DNA from: Acinetobacter sichuanensis
Lineage (GTDB): Bacteria > Pseudomonadota > Gammaproteobacteria > Pseudomonadales > Moraxellaceae
Length of the DNA: 53,705 bases
NCBI RefSeq assembly: GCF_003024515.2
Contig: NZ_PYIX02000029.1
Location: 1 to 53,705 of the forward strand
Direction: 5' to 3'
Shown one piece after another: positions 46,760 to 53,705 of the stretch. The notes under the pieces were generated by a model, which worked only from the letters and a program-made list of their open reading frames with translations, ran no database searches and had not been told where the DNA came from. Position 1 is the first letter of the stretch, and each line of letters starts with the position of its first letter. The position numbers were made by a program, and so were the translations under genes.

Positions 46760-47965
46760 ATGCCAGCATATCAATTTACTGCTATTGATGCTTCAGGAAA
46801 GCAACAAAAAGGCGTGTTAGAAGGAGATTCGGCACGGCAAATTCGACAACAATTACGGGATAAAGAATGGATTCCTGTAACAGTAGATGCGGTGGAGCAA
46901 AAAGATAAAGCTCAAAGCACAGGATTTTTTCAAAAGAAATTTTCAGCTTATGAATTGGCTTTAATGACACGCCAATTGTCTGTACTTGTGGCTGCATCTA
47001 TTCCACTTGAAGAAGCTTTACGTGCTGTTGCGAAACAAAGTGAAAAAACACATGTACAAAACTTACTGTTAGCCGTGCGCTCCAAAGTGCTTGAAGGGCA
47101 TTCTTTGGCACAAGCGATGCAACAATCAGGAAGTTTTCCAGATTTATACATTGCAACAGTCGCTGCGGGCGAACGTTCAGGGCATTTGGATTTAATTTTA
47201 GATCAATTGTCAGATTACACCGAAAACCGTTTTGCCATGCAAAAGAAAGTACAAGGTGCCATGATTTATCCCATCATTTTGATGCTCATGTCTTTTGGCA
47301 TCGTGATGGGGTTGATGACTTATGTGGTACCTGACATTGTTAAAACCTTTGACCAAAGTAAACAAGCTTTACCTTGGATTACGGTCGCATTGATGAAAGC
47401 TAGTGATTTTATTCGTACTTCATGGCCTTTTGTATTGGTTGCAAGTGTAATGGGTATTTTCTTGCTAATCCGCTTTTTAAAAACGACTGCAGGTCATTAT
47501 GCTTTTGATCGTTTAGCACTCAGATTGCCATTATTTGGTAAATTATCACGTGGTATAAATTCGGCACGTTTTGCCAGTACCTTGTCCATTTTAACAAAAT
47601 CAGGTGTTCCATTGGTGGATGCCCTTAAAATTGGCGCAGCCGTCAGTAATAATTGGGTCATTCGTGATGCAGTAAATATTGCCGCAGAAAAAGTCACAGA
47701 AGGGGGAAATCTCGCAACTCAATTAGAACGCTGTGGCTATTTTCCACCGATGATGGTGCAAATGATTAAAAGTGGTGAAGCATCAGGCGAATTAGATCGT
47801 ATGTTAGAACGTGCTTCAGATATGCAAGATCGAGAAGTCAGTACCTTTATTTCAACTTTACTGGCATTGCTTGAGCCGCTCATGTTGGTATTTATGGCAG
47901 GTATTGTTTTGGTGATTGTGATTGCAGTAATGTTGCCAATCGTCAATATGAATAATATGATTTAA
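46760..47965 (+). CDS. gspF: Type II secretion system inner-membrane protein GspF
   Basis: GspF is the polytopic platform protein of the type II secretion machine. The 401 residues start MPAYQFTAIDASGKQQKGVLEGDSA, typical of the family. They contain two T2SSF repeats (about 70-193 and 275-396), each with a membrane helix, plus a final helix near the C-terminus (LMLVFMAGIVLVIVIAVMLP). gspG follows 50 bp downstream. Scattered gsp loci with a separate gspF-gspG pair are usual in Acinetobacter. Confidence 0.95.
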   Translation: MPAYQFTAIDASGKQQKGVLEGDSARQIRQQLRDKEWIPVTVDAVEQKDKAQSTGFFQKKFSAYELALMTRQLSVLVAASIPLEEALRAVAKQSEKTHVQNLLLAVRSKVLEGHSLAQAMQQSGSFPDLYIATVAAGERSGHLDLILDQLSDYTENRFAMQKKVQGAMIYPIILMLMSFGIVMGLMTYVVPDIVKTFDQSKQALPWITVALMKASDFIRTSWPFVLVASVMGIFLLIRFLKTTAGHYAFDRLALRLPLFGKLSRGINSARFASTLSILTKSGVPLVDALKIGAAVSNNWVIRDAVNIAAEKVTEGGNLATQLERCGYFPPMMVQMIKSGEASGELDRMLERASDMQDREVSTFISTLLALLEPLMLVFMAGIVLVIVIAVMLPIVNMNNMI

Positions 47966-48015
47966 AAAACGTATTTTAATGGTTTTATAACAAATTGCGG
48001 TAAGAGAGAATTTAA

Positions 48016-48453
48016 ATGCAAAGGAAGATGAATAGAAGCAAACAAGCTGGTTTTACACTGATTGAAGTCATGGTCGTGATCGTTATTTTGGGCGTGTTGG
48101 CGGCATTGATTGTACCGAATGTGATGGGACGTGGCGAAAAAGCCAAAGTGGATACCACAAAAATTACATTAAAAGGTGTTGCTGGTGCTTTAGACCAATA
48201 TAAATTGGACAATGGACATTTTCCAAATACCCAAGAAGGTGGTTTAGATGCTTTGGTGAATCAACCTGCCAATGCGAAAAACTGGATGCCAGGTGGTTAT
48301 CTGAAAGGTGGTTATCCAAAAGACAGTTGGGAAAATGATGTGCAATATGTGATTCCAGGTTCTGAAGGTCGCCCATTCGATTTATATTCTTTTGGTGCAG
48401 ATGGTCAGCAAGGTGGTGAAGGCAATGATGCTGATATTTATTATCAACCTTAA
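48016..48453 (+). CDS. gspG: Type II secretion system major pseudopilin GspG
   Basis: GspG is the main pseudopilin of the periplasmic secretion piston. The prepilin peptidase site is KQAG/FTLIEVMVV with Glu at position +5 of the mature protein. The N-terminal hydrophobic helix ILGVLAALIVPNVMG follows. The C-terminal calcium-binding region (DLYSFGADGQQGGEGNDADI) is intact. Length (145 residues) is standard. It forms an operon with gspF. Confidence 0.97.
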   Translation: MQRKMNRSKQAGFTLIEVMVVIVILGVLAALIVPNVMGRGEKAKVDTTKITLKGVAGALDQYKLDNGHFPNTQEGGLDALVNQPANAKNWMPGGYLKGGYPKDSWENDVQYVIPGSEGRPFDLYSFGADGQQGGEGNDADIYYQP

Positions 48454-48480
48454 TTAAATATCTGTGTGGTGATGGAAATA

Positions 48481-48523
48481 ATCACTTTACTTAATTGAAT
48501 TAATAAATATTAAGTGAAGTGAT
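48481..48523 (+). terminator. 15-bp hairpin after gspG
   Basis: Arms 48481-48495 and 48509-48523 pair over 15 bp with one G-T pair around a 13-base AT loop. Only a weak T tract follows, so it may be an mRNA-stabilising 3' hairpin rather than a strict terminator. The rest of the 272-bp gap up to 48725 is very AT-rich and probably holds the next promoter. I see no gene in it. Confidence 0.5.
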
Positions 48524-48725
48524 AATGTTTCTTGATTACTGTTTTAAATGTAAGTATATGATAAATATTAAAAATTAATAAGGTATTTTATTGAGATGTA
48601 TAATAAGAATTATTCCCATATTTAATAGTTACAAGAAAGTTAAATAATGGATAAAAATAGACTTTTTATTTATTTAAAAGCTTGCATAATGTTGTTAACG
48701 GCGACGAAATTGTAAGGAGAATAAG

Positions 48726-49061
48726 ATGAAAGCATTATTTTTATCAGATGAAATCAATCAGTTTCATTGGTCAATGCTCAAATCTGTTCTTTTAATTTTG
48801 AGTCTTTTACCGATGAGCCAATTATTATTAAATGTCTGGCAAGAACTAGATGCAAGTAGCCAAATTATGATGGGCTTTTTAGGCATGAGTGTATTTAGTG
48901 CATTGGCGATTATTAGCTTTTATAGTGCCTTAAATGCAACAGTCTCAAAATTAAATATTGAGCATTTATCTAAACTTGATGGCATTTTAGTTCGAGTTTA
49001 TCGCTATATGCCAATGCTATTTTTAGCGAGTATGTTGTCTTATTTAGCAACTCAAATTTAA
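48726..49061 (+). CDS. Small hypothetical membrane protein (111 aa)
   Basis: The protein is not recognised. It has three predicted membrane helices (about residues 17-36, 47-68 and 92-109) and a short polar N-terminus. An AAGGAG site lies 7 bases before the ATG, and a strong terminator follows, so it looks like an expressed single-gene unit. Confidence 0.75.
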   Translation: MKALFLSDEINQFHWSMLKSVLLILSLLPMSQLLLNVWQELDASSQIMMGFLGMSVFSALAIISFYSALNATVSKLNIEHLSKLDGILVRVYRYMPMLFLASMLSYLATQI

Positions 49062-49075
49062 GATAATCGTAACGT

Positions 49076-49106
49076 AAAAACCGAGCTTGGATGCTCGGTT
49101 TTTTTA
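49076..49106. terminator. Bidirectional terminator
   Basis: AAAAACCGAGC (49076-49086) pairs with GCTCGGTTTTT (49093-49103) and the T run continues. It separates the plus-strand membrane protein gene from the convergent GFA-type gene. Confidence 0.9.
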
Positions 49107-49128
49107 TTTTAAGTTGCAATCATCATTT

Positions 49129-49557
49129 TCAATTCAGTTTAAAAAATTCTTTGAGCGTATCCCAAGATGGAACCTCGTTATAATCAATACTGTGTTGTAG
49201 GTTTGCCCAAGTAACTTTAGATGAAATACAGAAGTTTAATCGTTGCTGTGGCTCAATATCATGTTCGATTAAACCTAAAGGAATCCAGAGATAAGGATGT
49301 GTTCCTATATAATTAGGTACAGGAGAACCACAATTTTGACAAAAAGATGAAGTGAAACCAGTTTCTTTTTTATATGTGCGTATTTGATCTTGTCCTTTTA
49401 GCCATATAAAATTTTCAGCTTTAATCATTGTTGCATGATTTGCATGTGTACCTGACTGTTTTCGGCATAGACTACAATGGCATTGATAAATCGTTTCAAT
49501 CTTTTTTTGCTGGATCTGAAAATGAATATTTCCACATAAACATTGTCCATTTATCAT
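49129..49557 (-). CDS. GFA family (glutathione-dependent formaldehyde-activating-like) zinc protein
   Basis: The 142 residues show the GFA zinc-binding pattern. It has CLCGNIHF at the N-terminus, CHCSLCRKQSG near residue 26 and FCQNCGSPVPNY near residue 73. Despite the name, most members are not shown to act on formaldehyde, and the substrate is unknown. An AGGA site lies upstream. The gene is monocistronic and divergent from the csaA-like gene. Confidence 0.88.
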   Translation of the reverse strand: MINGQCLCGNIHFQIQQKKIETIYQCHCSLCRKQSGTHANHATMIKAENFIWLKGQDQIRTYKKETGFTSSFCQNCGSPVPNYIGTHPYLWIPLGLIEHDIEPQQRLNFCISSKVTWANLQHSIDYNEVPSWDTLKEFFKLN

Positions 49558-49644
49558 AAGTAGTTGTCCTTTTTGCCTGAGGTTTTATTTTTATTGTTGT
49601 TTACAATAGCACAATGAATGTTGGAAATGAAAATAAGGTCAAAC

Positions 49645-49983
49645 ATGCAGCAAATTCAATGGGATGATTTCTTAAAAGTTGAGTTACGTGTAGGCAAAAT
49701 TATTCAGGCTGAGGCTTTTAAACAAGCACGTAAACCTGCTTATATTCTCCATGTAGATTTTGGTGATGAGATTGGAGTCAAAAAGTCGAGTGCACAAATT
49801 ACAGAATTTTATCAAGCTGAAAAATTAATTGGACAATTGGTTGTGGCGGTGGTGAATTTTCCTAAAAAACAAATCGCCTCTATTCAGTCCGAATGCTTAA
49901 TCACGGGTTTTCATGATCAAAATGGGCATGTGGTACTGTGTGTCCCAGATTTTGAAGTGCCATTGGGAACAAAATTATTATAA
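49645..49983 (+). CDS. csaA: CsaA-like tRNA-binding domain protein
   Basis: This is a small OB-fold protein of the EMAP/CsaA type, reported to bind tRNA and to act as a secretion chaperone in Bacillus. The ATG at 49645 (MQQIQWDDFLKVELRVG) with AAGG upstream gives 112 residues. An in-frame ATG 27 bp earlier has no site. Family segments include VELRVGKIIQAEAF, the VKKSSAQIT loop and VVNFPKKQIASIQSECLITG. Confidence 0.88.
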   Translation: MQQIQWDDFLKVELRVGKIIQAEAFKQARKPAYILHVDFGDEIGVKKSSAQITEFYQAEKLIGQLVVAVVNFPKKQIASIQSECLITGFHDQNGHVVLCVPDFEVPLGTKLL

Positions 49984-49992
49984 TCAATTCAT

Positions 49993-50023
49993 AGACTTCC
50001 TCTTCAAAAAGAAGAGGGAGTCT
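49993..50023. terminator. Hairpin between csaA-like gene and lnt
   Basis: Arms 49993-50005 and 50011-50023 pair over 13 bp with one G-T pair and an AAAAA loop. No long T run follows on either side. The hairpin fills the convergent gap and probably acts as a shared 3' end. Confidence 0.55.
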
Positions 50024-50029
50024 AATGGT

Positions 50030-51589
50030 TTAGCGTCTAGACTTAAAACTTACATCAATTTTACGTGGGCGATACATCCAACCCATCACCAATAATAATA
50101 AAGAGAAGATTAAAATTGGGAAATCGCTTAAGCGAGTATAGAGTGTTTCACCTTGCATCGCAGGTAAATCACCACGTAGTACAGCTTGTTGATCCATTGG
50201 TGCTTGTTTCACAATATGACCATTATGGTCGATAAAAGCAGTAACACCTGTGTTCGTCGCACGAATAAACCATCGTCCATTTTCTTTGGCGCGCATTTGT
50301 ACCATTTGTAAATGTTGTTGAGGTCCTGCTGTACCTGTAAACCATGCATCGTTAGATACAGTCACCAGAAAATCACTATTGATCGCATTACGACGTGTCA
50401 AATTGGGATATGCCACTTCATAACAAACTGCTGCTGCAAGTTGATGATTTTTGATTTTAAAAGGTTTTTGATCACTTTCACCACGAGAGAAACCACTCAT
50501 AGATGGGTCATTTTGTAGTGCAGGAAGCACCCAACTCAGTAAACCTGATAATGGAATGTATTCACCAAAAGGAACTAGGCGTTGCTTTTTGTATAGACCA
50601 GATGAATCTGTACCAGAAGCCATCATGCTATTGTAATACATGGGATGCCCCACTTGTTTGGACTCTTTTAAGTCCCAATAAGGAATCCCTGTGACCCATG
50701 CTGAACCTGTTTGCTTGGCTTTTTCATCCATCATTTGTAAAAAGTCAGGAATATCACTTTGGAATAAAGGAATAGAAGACTCAGGCCAAACAATCAAATC
50801 ACGTCCCCATTCATTACGGGTTAACTCTACATAGATTTGTAAGGTTTTGACTTGATACTCCGTCAGCCATTTTAAATCTTGTGGAATATTGCCTTGAATG
50901 AGCGAAACAGAAAGTGGTTTCTCAGCTTTAGGCTGTACAAAACTAATAAATGAAGCACCCCAAGCACCCAGTAATAAAATGGCTGAAGGAATGATCCAAA
51001 TCAGTTTTTTATGCAAAATCTCAACGAGTGCACAAGCAAGAATGATCACGACAAATGACACAGCAAACACACCAAATAATGGTGCATAGCCATCTAAGAA
51101 GCGTTCAGTGAAGGCATAACCTGCAAACAACCATGGAAAGCCTGTAAATACCCATGTTTTTGCCCATTCAAATGCGACCCAAAGTGGTGCAAAGGTCAAC
51201 GGTGTTTCTGGAAAAAAGCGTCGATACAACCATGTTTGAACGGCTGTGAATAAGCCCATTAACACAGCCATGATTACGATCATGAGGACACTTAAAACCG
51301 CATTTGTATCTCCATAAGTATGAATGGATGTATAGAGCCAAAATGCACCAACAAACCATAAACCAAAACCATAGCTCCAACCCAAAATGAATGCTTGTTT
51401 TGGATTACGCCCTTTAAGACTCGCATAAAGAAGCGCAGGCGATAAAATTGCTAACCACCACCAATGAAAAGGAGCAAGTGCGAGACTAAACACCGCACCT
51501 GACATTAAACAAATTAAAAGTGGAATAATAAAAGGAAGTTGCTTTTGTTGTTCTGACGGATTTAGCAATTTGTCAAAATAGGCTCTCAT
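50030..51589 (-). CDS. lnt: Apolipoprotein N-acyltransferase
   Basis: Lnt adds the third acyl chain to lipoproteins in the inner membrane, preparing them for Lol sorting. The 519 residues have an N-terminal block of membrane helices (to about residue 210), then a nitrilase domain with the Glu-Lys-Cys triad. That triad lies in IVWPESSIPLF, YKKQRLVPFGEYIPL and AAVCYEVAYP. A last helix lies near the C-terminus. The ATG overlaps the stop of the upstream ybeX gene (ATGA), so translation is coupled. Confidence 0.97.
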   Translation of the reverse strand: MRAYFDKLLNPSEQQKQLPFIIPLLICLMSGAVFSLALAPFHWWWLAILSPALLYASLKGRNPKQAFILGWSYGFGLWFVGAFWLYTSIHTYGDTNAVLSVLMIVIMAVLMGLFTAVQTWLYRRFFPETPLTFAPLWVAFEWAKTWVFTGFPWLFAGYAFTERFLDGYAPLFGVFAVSFVVIILACALVEILHKKLIWIIPSAILLLGAWGASFISFVQPKAEKPLSVSLIQGNIPQDLKWLTEYQVKTLQIYVELTRNEWGRDLIVWPESSIPLFQSDIPDFLQMMDEKAKQTGSAWVTGIPYWDLKESKQVGHPMYYNSMMASGTDSSGLYKKQRLVPFGEYIPLSGLLSWVLPALQNDPSMSGFSRGESDQKPFKIKNHQLAAAVCYEVAYPNLTRRNAINSDFLVTVSNDAWFTGTAGPQQHLQMVQMRAKENGRWFIRATNTGVTAFIDHNGHIVKQAPMDQQAVLRGDLPAMQGETLYTRLSDFPILIFSLLLLVMGWMYRPRKIDVSFKSRR

Positions 51590-52425
51590 TTACGTACAGC
51601 TCGAATCAGATGAATAGTGCGGGCATCTGCTTCAATAATTGTGAATTGCCATGATTCAAGTTCAATGACCTGTCCTTGTAAATCACTCACTAAGCCAATT
51701 TCTTGAAGCAATAAGCCCCCAACAGTTTCTACTTCATCATCAGAAAAATCAGCATCTAAAACATTGTTAAAGTGTTCGATTGGTGTAAGTGCTTGAACAA
51801 TCCACGCATTAGCTGTGTTATGCGCAGGATCAGGCAAAATAAATTGAGCTTCTTCATCGACATTGTCGTGTTCATCCTCAATTTCACCGACGATTTCTTC
51901 TAAAATATCTTCTAAAGTGACTAAACCTGCCGTAGAACCATATTCATCAATCACAATCGCAATATGTGTTTGCGTATTTTTCAACATACGCAAAACTTGA
52001 TCTGAGCGCGCACTTTCAGGGACAAATAGAGGTTGACGCATAATACTATGAACATCAACTTTAATGGTGCGATCTGTTAAATAAGGCAATAAGTCTTTTG
52101 CAAGTAAAATTCCCACAACATTTTCAGGTTGATCTGCTGAAAATACAGGGAAGCGTGAGTGTGCTGACTCGATAAGTACATGCAAGATGTCAAGTAATTG
52201 ATCATCTTCTTGTAAGCTAATCATTGCAGTACGTGGAGTCATTACTTCACGAATTTTTGTTGCAGGAAGGTCTAAGACGCCTTCTAACATTGCAACGGTA
52301 TCGGGTTCTAAAAAACGACGTGAATCTTGTACTAATTTTAGCAGTTCATCGCGGGTTTCGGGTGCAGTTCCTAACCATTTGCGTAAGCCACGCATACCCC
52401 ACGATGGGCCTGATTCCTCGTGCAT
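51586..52425 (-). CDS. ybeX: CorC/YbeX-type CBS-domain protein
   Basis: YbeX is a cytosolic CorC-family protein linked to divalent ion homeostasis and ribosome maturation in enterobacteria. The 279 residues hold a CBS pair (VMTPRTAMISL, then TAGLVTLEDILEEIVGEIED) and a C-terminal CorC_HlyC FAD-like domain. No DUF21 membrane domain is present, which separates it from full-length CNNM transporters. An AGGAAAG site precedes the ATG. It forms the conserved ybeX-lnt operon, though ybeY and ybeZ are not adjacent upstream. Confidence 0.93.
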   Translation of the reverse strand: MHEESGPSWGMRGLRKWLGTAPETRDELLKLVQDSRRFLEPDTVAMLEGVLDLPATKIREVMTPRTAMISLQEDDQLLDILHVLIESAHSRFPVFSADQPENVVGILLAKDLLPYLTDRTIKVDVHSIMRQPLFVPESARSDQVLRMLKNTQTHIAIVIDEYGSTAGLVTLEDILEEIVGEIEDEHDNVDEEAQFILPDPAHNTANAWIVQALTPIEHFNNVLDADFSDDEVETVGGLLLQEIGLVSDLQGQVIELESWQFTIIEADARTIHLIRAVRK

Positions 52426-52619
52426 GATCTTTCCTGAAGACTCTTGATATCAAAAATAGAATTTTTATCATACCGAAGAAAATGCAGAAGTCTATCTATT
52501 AAATGCATTGAAGCGATGAATATAAGTATCCTTTTATGCAGAACTTATAAGGCTTATTCATGATTTAAGTTTATGTTAAAATTTGGCTACTATTTTTTGA
52601 AGCATTTTGAGAATTGATT

Positions 52620-52877
52620 ATGTCTGAACAGTTTTCTACACCAAGCATACAGCTCAATACTCGAGGCTTGCGTTGTCCTGAGCCTGTGATGATGTTACAT
52701 CAAGCCATTCGTAAATCTAAATCGGGTGATATTGTCGAGGTTTTTGCAACGGATAATTCAACCTCTTGGGATATTCCAAAATTTTGTATGCATTTGGGGC
52801 ATGAGCTACTTTTGCAAGAAGAAAAACTAGATGAAAATGGCAATAAAGAATTTCATTATTTGGTGCAAAAAGGTTGA
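52620..52877 (+). CDS. tusA: Sulfur carrier protein TusA
   Basis: TusA relays persulfide sulfur from IscS toward 2-thiouridine in tRNA and other sinks. The ATG at 52620 gives 85 residues. The active Cys19 sits in RGLRCPEPVMMLH, the CPxP motif. The C-terminal DIVEVFATDNSTSWDIPKFC segment is typical. A TTG 6 bp upstream is in frame but unnecessary. The gene is divergent from ybeX across a 194-bp gap. Confidence 0.95.
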   Translation: MSEQFSTPSIQLNTRGLRCPEPVMMLHQAIRKSKSGDIVEVFATDNSTSWDIPKFCMHLGHELLLQEEKLDENGNKEFHYLVQKG

Positions 52878-52909
52878 AAGTAATTTTTAAGTTACTCAAG
52901 CTAAAATTC

Positions 52910-53485
52910 ATGTTAATAAAAACAGGCATATCACATGCGCCGAATGAAAAAACAACAGCTTTATTATTTATATTAAGTGCTTTGAGTATCTTGCAATCAG
53001 TTTGGGCTAAACCGTGTGCACTTCCCATGCAACAAATTGAAGTGGCGGGCATTCGGTTGGCTCAACCTATTTCTGAATTTCAAAAGCAACATCCGACAGC
53101 AAGTGTTGAGGTGTTAGGTGATGACCACGATCGTTTTGAGTTTAAAGATGGTGTGGATGATCTTGCCAAAAAAGCAGGCGCGACTTATTTTGGGCACATC
53201 GCTTTTGATAGTAAAAAGCAGATCATTACTTCATTTAGTGCTAGTTTCTTAGATGGAGCTTTGGCAACTTATGAAACAGATTTAGAGCAATTTAAACAAA
53301 ACATTTTGCAGCATTCCCATGTACCACAAGTTGGATGGAAAGCTCAAAACAATGCTTATTTATATAGTTGTCAAGATTATGTGATTAATATTATTCAAGA
53401 TCATGGCGCAGTAAAATCGGCAGTTGGACCTACAGTCATGGTATTTAGCAAATATTCTCATATTTGGAAAAGTATACAGAAATAA
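52910..53485 (+). CDS. Exported hypothetical protein downstream of tusA
   Basis: The protein is not recognised. From ATG 52910 it has 191 residues with a probable signal peptide (hydrophobic TTALLFILSALSILQSVWA, cleavage before KPC). A mixed alpha/beta periplasmic domain with two Cys residues follows. The open frame extends upstream to a TTG at 52874 that overlaps the tusA stop. No start has a strong ribosome-binding site, so coupling to tusA is possible. It ends at a convergent terminator. Confidence 0.7.
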   Translation: MLIKTGISHAPNEKTTALLFILSALSILQSVWAKPCALPMQQIEVAGIRLAQPISEFQKQHPTASVEVLGDDHDRFEFKDGVDDLAKKAGATYFGHIAFDSKKQIITSFSASFLDGALATYETDLEQFKQNILQHSHVPQVGWKAQNNAYLYSCQDYVINIIQDHGAVKSAVGPTVMVFSKYSHIWKSIQK

Positions 53486-53500
53486 AAAAATTAGAAATAA

Positions 53501-53531
53501 AAAATACCCCGATTGTATCGGGGTATTTTTT
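53501..53531. terminator. Bidirectional terminator
   Basis: A perfect 12-bp stem (53501-53512 with 53518-53529) with a five-base loop is flanked by A and T runs. It separates the exported protein gene from the convergent ETF-QO gene. Confidence 0.9.
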
Positions 53532-53584
53532 CACTGATATTGATCATATATTTAAATATGAGCTTTATATAAGAACGATCCAAA

Positions 53585-53705
53585 TTACATATTAGGATAG
53601 TTTGGACCACCACCGCCTTCAGGTGTTACCCAAGTAATGTTTTGAGATGGGTCTTTAATATCACAAGTCTTACAATGAACACAGTTTGCTGCGTTGATTT
53701 GGAAA
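53585..53705 (-). CDS. Electron transfer flavoprotein-ubiquinone oxidoreductase, C-terminal fragment
   Basis: Only the last 39 codons and stop lie in the window. The minus-strand peptide reads [20 protein letters not shown] and then [17 protein letters not shown]. This is the 4Fe-4S-ligand segment and C-terminus of ETF-QO, which passes electrons from ETF to ubiquinone in the inner membrane. The gene continues beyond the right edge. It is truncated by the window, not broken. Confidence 0.93.
   Translation of the reverse strand, partial: FQINAANCVHCKTCDIKDPSQNITWVTPEGGGGPNYPNM

Overview
The window is a chromosomal segment from the genus Acinetobacter (Moraxellaceae). I base this on the AT-rich codon use, the close fit of many products to Acinetobacter families (UbiE with a long N-terminus, a double-domain PAP kinase, CbpA/CbpM, KefB, and scattered type II secretion genes such as gspFG), and the gene neighbourhoods. 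Species cannot be fixed from sequence alone. I see no prophage, insertion sequence, CRISPR array or resistance island. Nearly everything is core housekeeping sequence, so the unusual signals lie between genes.

Layout. Positions 1-12.5 kb: tRNA-Trp, then the translation/transcription super-operon secE-nusG-rplK-rplA-rplJ-rplL-rpoB-rpoC on the plus strand. It has an autoregulatory-type L10 leader, a double terminator plus a further inverted repeat between rplL and rpoB, and two copies of a double-hairpin repeat (before rplJ and between rpoB and rpoC). 12.5-16.5 kb: a Gly-zipper lipoprotein, hisIE, two small unknown genes (one enclosed by a 17-bp inverted repeat), a patatin-like lipase, and a four-helix membrane protein gene broken by one base in an A8 tract. 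16.5-20.8 kb: the ubiquinone operon ubiE-ubiJ-ubiB on the minus strand, preceded by an alpha-helical protein. 20.9-23 kb: polyphosphate:AMP phosphotransferase and a small membrane protein.

23.1-32.4 kb: recC-recB-recD in tandem, encoding the double-strand-break repair helicase/nuclease. Between recD and a beta-lactamase-family hydrolase lies a 598-bp ORF-free stretch. It carries a perfect GacA box (TGTAAG-N6-CTTACA), an intrinsic terminator about 200 bp downstream, then a second near-perfect GacA box and another terminator at nearly the same spacing. The putative transcripts carry several GGA motifs, some in hairpin loops. I interpret this as a tandem pair of Gac-controlled, CsrA/RsmA-sequestering small RNAs (RsmX/Y/Z-like). 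It is the most interesting candidate system in the window.

34.4-38.5 kb: rpsO-pnp with leader and intergenic hairpins, then a CorA-type transporter. 38.5-46.6 kb, mostly minus strand: ydcH-like, cbpM-cbpA, a DUF2147 protein, hslO, a KefB-type antiporter, a small unknown gene (plus strand) and priA. 46.7-53.7 kb: gspF-gspG, small membrane and GFA-type proteins, a CsaA-like tRNA-binding protein, the envelope pair ybeX-lnt, tusA with an exported unknown protein, and the last 39 codons of electron-transfer-flavoprotein:ubiquinone oxidoreductase at the right edge.
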